Positions 7,005 through 10,304 of a stretch of DNA of 10,304 nt are shown one piece after another (positions within the stretch are counted from its first letter, which is position 1; the number at the start of each line of letters is the position of its first letter). The position numbers were made by a program, and so were the translations under genes. The notes beneath the pieces were generated by a model. That model was not told the DNA's origin. It saw only the letters and a list, made by a program, of their open reading frames with translations, and ran no database searches. The stretch is from Kiritimatiellia bacterium (lineage in GTDB: Bacteria > Verrucomicrobiota > Kiritimatiellia > RFP12 > DVOR01): positions 1-10,304 of the forward strand of contig JAFYMU010000153.1 of NCBI GenBank assembly GCA_017548245.1, given 5' to 3'.

Positions 7005-7613
7005 ATGGATAAGACAAATGCGATGATATGGTGGGGGCTGAGTGCGTTGTTGTTCGTGGAGTCTCTCCTTTTAGGTATTGCCCCTTACGAACGTGCCATT
7101 TGGTTCGCAGAAATGGTCTGGCCCGTCGGCTTGTGGCTGCTCCTCTGTTTAACGCGAAAAACCTTCACCTTTTCGGGAAGTGCGTATTTGATCTTCTTTA
7201 TTTGGATGGCCCTTCAAGTGGGCGGCGCGCACACGAGTTTTGAATTAGTTCCCATGGATTGGTTGATGAAACCCTTGGGGCTCGAACGCAATCCCTACGA
7301 TCGCATTGCTCACTTTGCCATTGGTTGGTTCGCCTTTCCCTTTGCGGAACTCTTTTTGCGCAAGGGGTGGGCACCGTCCAAACGTCTGGCCGCCTTCTTT
7401 GCTGTGATGAGTACCATTGCGATGGCGGGTCTCTGGGAACTGATTGAATGGGCGTATGCGGAACTTGAAGGTGGTGCAACAGGAGCAGCCTTTTTGGGTT
7501 CTCAAGGAGACATCTGGGATGCGCAAAAAGATATTGGCTGCGACACCCTTGGCGCCCTCTGTTCCGCCACCCTTTTTCTGATACGCAGAAAAGGAACTCA
7601 TGAAGCGTTTTAA
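7005..7613 (+). CDS. yjdF: YjdF/DUF2238-family inner-membrane protein
   Basis: This 202-residue protein is close in length to E. coli YjdF. It has about six predicted hydrophobic helices. Three motifs typical of DUF2238 are present: YDRIAHF at 98-104, WELIEW at 144-149, and GDIWDAQKD at 168-176, the last followed by the helix DTLGALCSATLFLI. The family's function is not established; its conserved acidic and His residues lie near membrane faces. The ATG at 7005 follows AAAGGAAG (6991-6998) at a suitable distance; GGAGG also touches the start codon but is too close to act. The gene appears monocistronic, transcribed away from the tRNA operon, and no strong terminator follows. A weak 8-bp bulged hairpin near 7605-7631 overlaps its stop, with a T-run starting about 10 bases later. 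Confidence 0.9.
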   Translation: MDKTNAMIWWGLSALLFVESLLLGIAPYERAIWFAEMVWPVGLWLLLCLTRKTFTFSGSAYLIFFIWMALQVGGAHTSFELVPMDWLMKPLGLERNPYDRIAHFAIGWFAFPFAELFLRKGWAPSKRLAAFFAVMSTIAMAGLWELIEWAYAELEGGATGAAFLGSQGDIWDAQKDIGCDTLGALCSATLFLIRRKGTHEAF

Positions 7614-7828
7614 CCTCCAAAAGACGCTCATTGAAAATTTTTCTTTCGTTTCGTGTTTTGGCGCGATTTTCCCCGCTTTTAGCCTCTTTTGCTCATCTTC
7701 GTTAATTTCAAATAAGTCTTTTGTTATTAACAACTTATCTCAAAAAGACCCCTTTGCCAACGTCGCTACAGCGGCTTCCTCGGCGAAAAAGTGCTCGTCG
7801 TGACCCTCTGTAAAGCCCCCTTTTTTGG

Positions 7829-7938
7829 CAACATAAGTTATGTTGCAGAACAACTCAACTTACATTGATGATCAACATAAGTTACATTGAAGTGCAAAGT
7901 AAGCTGAGTTTTCGTGCAAAATAGGCTGACTTTGAGCC
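7829..7938. repeat. Five tandem imperfect 22-bp repeats (operator array, iterons or transposon end)
   Basis: Units begin at 7829, 7851, 7873, 7895 and 7917, always 22 bases apart. Unit 1 starts CAACATAAGTTATGTTG (a perfect 17-bp dyad), unit 2 CAACTCAACTTACATTG, unit 3 CAACATAAGTTACATTG, unit 4 CAAAGTAAGCTGAGTTT and unit 5 CAAAATAGGCTGACTTT. Units 1 and 3 share 17 of 22 bases, 2 and 3 share 16, and 4 and 5 share 15. Units 1-3 fit CAA-N11-TTG and units 4-5 a relaxed form. A 22-bp period places all sites on nearly the same helix face. Such arrays occur as binding sites in transposon ends of the Tn7/IS21/TniA type, as plasmid iterons and as regulator operators; the sequence alone does not decide. 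Confidence 0.8.
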
Positions 7939-7989
7939 TAAAAATCGCCCATTTTAGCGCTCATTTCACGCTTTCTTCAAATGTGAAAG

Positions 7990-8018
7990 TTGCACTTTTA
8001 TTGCCGTTTTGGTATCAT
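7990..8018 (+). promoter_or_regulatory. Sigma70-type promoter upstream of the orphan membrane protein
   Basis: TTGCAC (7990-7995) and TATCAT (8013-8018) are separated by 17 bases. The predicted start near 8025 leaves a leader of about 175 nt before the ATG at 8201. The 22-bp repeat array ends about 50 bases upstream of the -35. Confidence 0.65.
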
Positions 8019-8053
8019 CGCAATAAAGGCGCGGCAGATAAACGTTGAGAAGT

Positions 8054-8100
8054 AAAACGCTTAAATGGCGTTTGAGGCGTGTCGCCAATAAAAAACGCTT
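8054..8100 (+). promoter_or_regulatory. Leader segment with mutually exclusive hairpins
   Basis: AAAACGCTT occurs twice (8054-8062 and 8092-8100), with GCGTTT (8068-8073) between the copies. GCGTTT can pair with AAACGC of the upstream copy (8055-8060) or of the downstream copy (8093-8098), but not both at once. A small GGCG-TGT-CGCC hairpin (8076-8086) lies inside the downstream option. This arrangement could act as a switch, but stems are only 6 bp and no T-run follows. Confidence 0.35.
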
Positions 8101-8200
8101 GCTAGAGGTTGTTTAAAAGGTGTAGGATGGTGTTGTCGTATGGGGACTTGTTTGATTTGAAATCGCCTCGTGAGGGGCGGGAGAAAGATTGGAGTTTCGC

Positions 8201-8779
8201 ATGAATCGTAAGGTTAAAAAGATAGTAGGTTGGGGGTGTGTGGCGGGATGCGGCACATTCTTGTTAGGGATTGGCGTTGTAGGTTTCTTTTTCTTTTATA
8301 TCGTGTTTCTCTTTTTTAGTGCGGAAGATTCAGGACAATGGGGGTCTGTGAATCAAATACTTGAGTCGGAAGAGGCGTTTTATTCTATTCGGGGAGAGTG
8401 GGACTATTCGCGTGTACCATTACGACGTCCTTATGATTTAAAGCAGATGGAACGGAATGGCGAAATTACCCTTGGTTCAAATAACTTGGTAGTTTTGAGC
8501 TCCGTGGAAGGTGTTACATATTCTAATGGATATTTTGTAGGGGAGACTTCTGCGTCCTCACCTGAAGGGAAACAGTGGTTTGTGATTGCGCCTGACGGAA
8601 CCTTGTCGCTCTTTGATACGATTGAAAATGTTCGTGATTTTGCGCATTCAGTTCAGGTAGAGGTCTCATCATTCACCTCGGCCGATGAACTTTTACGAAC
8701 GTTTGGCCGGACGGGTAATGGCTTGCCGTTATTTGATGTTGAGACGTTGCGAATAGACGCTCGTGTACCATCGCGGTAA
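8201..8779 (+). CDS. Orphan membrane-anchored protein of unknown function
   Basis: I do not recognise this 192-residue protein. A short basic start (NRKVKK) is followed by one long, very hydrophobic helix (about 8-39) with a Gly/Cys-rich first half and a Phe-rich second half (GFFFFYIVFLFF). An acidic soluble domain of about 150 residues comes next, probably mixed alpha/beta, with short strands such as NNLVVLSSVEGVTY and KQWFVIAPDGTLSLF. By topology the domain should be outside the cytoplasm. The ATG at 8201 has GGAG six bases upstream; an in-frame TTG at 8189 has no such site and would put charged residues before the anchor. Codon use is more A/T-rich than in the neighbouring operons, and it stands alone between the repeat array and a G-rich spacer. 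Both facts fit a recently acquired or fast-evolving gene. Confidence 0.75.
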   Translation: MNRKVKKIVGWGCVAGCGTFLLGIGVVGFFFFYIVFLFFSAEDSGQWGSVNQILESEEAFYSIRGEWDYSRVPLRRPYDLKQMERNGEITLGSNNLVVLSSVEGVTYSNGYFVGETSASSPEGKQWFVIAPDGTLSLFDTIENVRDFAHSVQVEVSSFTSADELLRTFGRTGNGLPLFDVETLRIDARVPSR

Positions 8780-8783
8780 GGTC

Positions 8784-8868
8784 GGGGAGTGAGGGGATTT
8801 TTAGCGGGTTGGCGTTGGGAGTGGGGGCGTGGTGGATGATTTTTGGAGAAAAAGGGGTGTTTTGGGTG
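8784..8868 (+). other. G-run-rich spacer, possible long-loop G-quadruplex
   Basis: Just after the orphan gene the + strand carries runs of three to five G at 8784-8787, 8793-8796, 8806-8808, 8817-8819 and 8823-8827, then 8856-8859 and 8866-8868, with almost no C runs. Loops between the first five runs are 5, 9, 8 and 3 bases, so a quadruplex is possible only with long loops. No hairpin terminator was seen in this spacer. Confidence 0.4.
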
Positions 8869-8897
8869 AAAAAGTCGCTTTGGACGTGAAAATAGAC

Positions 8898-8926
8898 TTG
8901 AACTTTTACGCAGGATTGAGTAACAT
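8898..8926 (+). promoter_or_regulatory. Sigma70-type promoter for the repeat-protein gene
   Basis: TTGAAC (8898-8903) and TAACAT (8921-8926) are separated by 17 bases. The predicted start near 8933 gives a leader of about 48 nt ending in a TGAGGA ribosome binding site (8971-8976) before the ATG at 8981. Confidence 0.62.
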
Positions 8927-8980
8927 TTTAGCCATACGTGAGATTGCTTTTTGCAAACACCGTAATTGAGTGAGGACACT

Positions 8981-9532
8981 ATGAAAAAACTGATTGTGGC
9001 ACTTTTTGCATCCATGACCTTCGCCGCTGGCGCTTTCGCACAGGAAGCGGCTCCTGCTCCGACGACGATTCAGCGCGTTGAAACTCGCACCCTTTCGCCG
9101 GTGGTGTTCTCGCTTCAGGGCGATGATACGATTGATATTATTGGTTTGCGTTTGAGCGCATGGGGCACCTGCCAGAACTTGACGGGTGTGGATTTGGCGA
9201 TTGGTGGTGAAGCCACGAATGCGTATGGTTTGCAGTTGGCCCTCGTGCGTAACAAGGTGATTGATACCGCTGGCGCACTTCAGGTGGCAATCGGTAAGAA
9301 CTCGGCTGGTACGCTCGCTGGCGCTCAGTTGGGTCTCTACAACGAAGCCATCGTGGCGAAGGGCGTGCAGGTGGGCTTGATCAATAGCACCGCAGATGTG
9401 CGTGGTTTCCAGATTGGTCTCTTGAACTCCACCAACTCCATCTATGGTTATCAGATCGGTTTGATTAACGTCATTAAGGGTTCGAAGGTGCCCTTCTTCC
9501 CGATCGTGAACTTCATGTTCTCTGAGGACTAA
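8981..9532 (+). CDS. Secreted LA_2272-type surface repeat protein (GxQxGLxN repeats)
   Basis: This 183-residue protein has a classic signal peptide (MKKLIVALFASMTFAAGAFA, cut after Ala20). After a short linker (about 21-65), the body consists of tandem repeats with a Gly-x-Gln core. The repeat Gln residues are at 85, 101, 116, 130, 144 and 158, so spacing shrinks from 16 and 15 to a regular 14. The cleanest copies are GVQVGLINS, GFQIGLLNS and GYQIGLINV. This pattern matches the LA_2272 family of surface repeat proteins, known from Leptospira and widespread in PVC bacteria. The role is unknown; a beta-solenoid or outer-surface protein is likely. An in-frame TTG at 8966 is less likely because the ATG at 8981 has the TGAGGA site and gives a standard signal peptide. 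No terminator separates it from the next gene. Confidence 0.85.
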   Translation: MKKLIVALFASMTFAAGAFAQEAAPAPTTIQRVETRTLSPVVFSLQGDDTIDIIGLRLSAWGTCQNLTGVDLAIGGEATNAYGLQLALVRNKVIDTAGALQVAIGKNSAGTLAGAQLGLYNEAIVAKGVQVGLINSTADVRGFQIGLLNSTNSIYGYQIGLINVIKGSKVPFFPIVNFMFSED

Positions 9533-9544
9533 GGATTCGTCTCC

Positions 9545-9976
9545 ATGGAGAACTGGAAACAAGAGCTTGAAGATATCTTCCTGAGCGACTCGTTGGCTTC
9601 TCGCGCCGAACGTGAGAATGCGCAGTTCGCGAAGTTTCTGAGAGAGGTTGCCACCCCTGCACTCACGGAGATTGCGGGGGAAATGCGTCGCTTGGGACGT
9701 TTGGCAAGTGTGCGCGAGGCTCCGGCTTCGACCATCCTCACGGTTTATCGCAATGGCGGAAATGTGGAGGAGATTTGCTATTCGGTGACGCGTCGTTTCG
9801 TCAACGATGGTATCTTGCCGTTGGCCTATGTGCGTGTGGTGCGTACCAATTCGCGAACGACCACGCACGAAGAGCCTTTCCGTCCTGAGGGCACCGCATA
9901 CACGCTCGAAGATGTCACTGCAGAAGATGTGATTCGCTCGTTTCTGACGTTTTACCGCATGACAAAGGGACAGTAA
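9545..9976 (+). CDS. Conserved-looking soluble protein of unknown function, coupled to pgpA
   Basis: I do not recognise this 143-residue protein. It has no signal peptide or TM helix, so it should be cytoplasmic. The first 60 residues are charged and helical (WKQELEDIFLSDSLASRAERENAQFAKFLREV), possibly a coiled coil. The rest looks alpha/beta, with strands ASTILTVYRN and LAYVRVVRT and a final helix TAEDVIRSFLTFYRMTKG. Its ribosome binding site AAGGA (9531-9535) overlaps the stop of the repeat-protein gene, and its own stop overlaps the pgpA start (TAATG at 9974-9978). It is therefore probably co-translated with pgpA, which suggests a link to phospholipid metabolism, but nothing in the sequence shows this directly. 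Codon use matches the neighbours. Confidence 0.8.
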   Translation: MENWKQELEDIFLSDSLASRAERENAQFAKFLREVATPALTEIAGEMRRLGRLASVREAPASTILTVYRNGGNVEEICYSVTRRFVNDGILPLAYVRVVRTNSRTTTHEEPFRPEGTAYTLEDVTAEDVIRSFLTFYRMTKGQ

Positions 9977-10304
9977 TGGGCTGGAAAGGTAAAGACCCTT
10001 ACGAAGGCATGCGCCCAGAGGCAACCCTGGGCGCCTCTTTTTCTCAACGTCTCAGCGTTTGGCTCGGCACGGGCTTAGGGTTGGGATTGGTCGCACCATG
10101 TGCGCCGGGCACCTTTGGGTCGTTGCCGGGCGTACTGTTGGCGTGGGGCTTTGCGGCATGGTTATCGTGGCCGCTGCAGGTGGTGGCGTGCTTGGTATTA
10201 ACCTTGTTGGCGGTGCCGATTTGTACGATTTCGGAGCGCACGCTTAAAAAGAAGGATGATGGTCGTATCACGGCGGATGAGTGGATGCTCTATCCGATTG
10301 CAAC
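9976..10304 (+). CDS. pgpA: Phosphatidylglycerophosphatase A, N-terminal part (3' end outside window)
   Basis: The first 109 codons are present and the frame runs off the window. After a hydrophilic start (MGWKGKDPYEGMRPEATLG) come the PgpA hallmarks: WLGTGLGLGLVAPCAPGTFGSLPG (about 31-54), matching the family GTGxGxG...APGTxGSL motif, then hydrophobic helices (about 55-84), then KKKDDGRITADEWMLYPIA (about 89-107), matching the conserved DDxxxIxxDE segment that includes catalytic acidic residues. PgpA removes the phosphate from phosphatidylglycerophosphate to make phosphatidylglycerol in the inner membrane. In most homologs the residue after DE is a small hydrophobic leading to G; here it is WMLYPIA, a mild deviation. 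AAAGGGA (9964-9970) upstream serves as ribosome binding site within the preceding gene, and TAATG overlap couples the two genes. Confidence 0.92.
   Translation, partial: MGWKGKDPYEGMRPEATLGASFSQRLSVWLGTGLGLGLVAPCAPGTFGSLPGVLLAWGFAAWLSWPLQVVACLVLTLLAVPICTISERTLKKKDDGRITADEWMLYPIA

Larger units (their letters stand above)
7614..8200. other. Gene-poor 587-bp spacer with a repeat array, promoter and structured leader
   Basis: No convincing gene was found here. The first part (to about 7740) is AT-rich. A more GC-rich island (about 7742-7820) reads as an open 40-codon stretch on the minus strand that ends at TGA 7742-7740, without a credible start; it may be a decayed gene end or chance. Next come five 22-bp repeats (7829-7938), a promoter (7990-8018) and a leader of about 175 nt with competing hairpins before the next gene. 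A 67-codon + strand frame (7600-7803) was considered and not called. Confidence 0.6.

Noticed and set aside
7604..7645. Intrinsic terminator after the YjdF-like gene
   Set aside because: The hairpin has a bulge and overlaps the stop codon, and the T-run is about 10 bases away, too far for a standard terminator.
7245..7733. A 162-codon minus-strand frame whose first 45 residues look protein-like (LFEINEDEQKRLKAGKIA)
   Set aside because: Most of it lies opposite the yjdF-like gene, it starts at TTG without a ribosome binding site, and the N-terminal part comes from AT-rich DNA that yields charged residues by chance.
7600..7803. A 67-codon + strand frame starting inside the end of the yjdF-like gene, with AAAGGA upstream
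   Set aside because: The ribosome binding site is reasonable, but the composition (many Ser, Phe and Asn from AT-rich DNA, then a frame change in coding-like character near 7742) and lack of any domain argue against a real gene.
7829..7938. CRISPR array
   Set aside because: The 22-bp units are directly tandem, with no spacers between them, and they diverge from one another, unlike CRISPR repeats of 24-37 bp separated by unique spacers.

Overview
The window looks like part of a bacterial chromosome of moderate GC content, with compact operons on the + strand. Its content hints at the PVC group, perhaps a gut Verrucomicrobiota, Kiritimatiellota or Lentisphaerota lineage. The clues are a secreted M60-type (mucin-active) peptidase, an LA_2272-type GxQxGLxN repeat protein, ExbB/ExbD/TonB-like genes and a short ComEC without its hydrolase domain. 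This placement is an inference, since no rRNA or other marker gene is present.

Layout. At 2-3934 a tightly coupled operon holds an ExbB-like channel protein (5' end outside the window), an ExbD-like protein, a TonB-like protein and a 750-residue secreted M60 peptidase; every junction is a stop/start overlap. Next come a COG0731-type radical SAM gene (3959-4861) and a ComEC-type membrane protein (4886-6544). A bidirectional hairpin terminator (6594-6615) separates comEC from two convergent minus-strand tRNA genes, tRNA-Lys(CUU) and tRNA-Gly(GCC). The tRNA pair has a near-consensus promoter with phased A-tracts upstream. A YjdF/DUF2238 membrane protein gene (7005-7613) is divergent from the tRNAs.

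The 587 bases from 7614 to 8200 hold no convincing gene, but they are structured. Five imperfect copies of a 22-bp unit (7829-7938) are followed by a good promoter (7990-8018) and a leader of about 175 nt with competing hairpins. This leads into an orphan single-pass membrane protein (8201-8779). A G-rich spacer and another promoter precede a secreted protein with 14-residue repeats (8981-9532), an unknown 143-residue protein (9545-9976) and the start of pgpA (9976 to the window edge).

How the parts may work together. The first operon looks like an energy-transduction-type inner-membrane complex expressed with a secreted glycoprotein peptidase. The ExbD-like protein has Asn where classical ExbD/TolR has its proton-carrying Asp, and the TonB-like helix has no His. 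The ExbD-like and TonB-like proteins also share an unusual YxWER motif in their cytoplasmic tails. These points suggest a divergent, possibly repurposed TonB-type complex. Together with the 22-bp repeat array, they are the most noteworthy things here.
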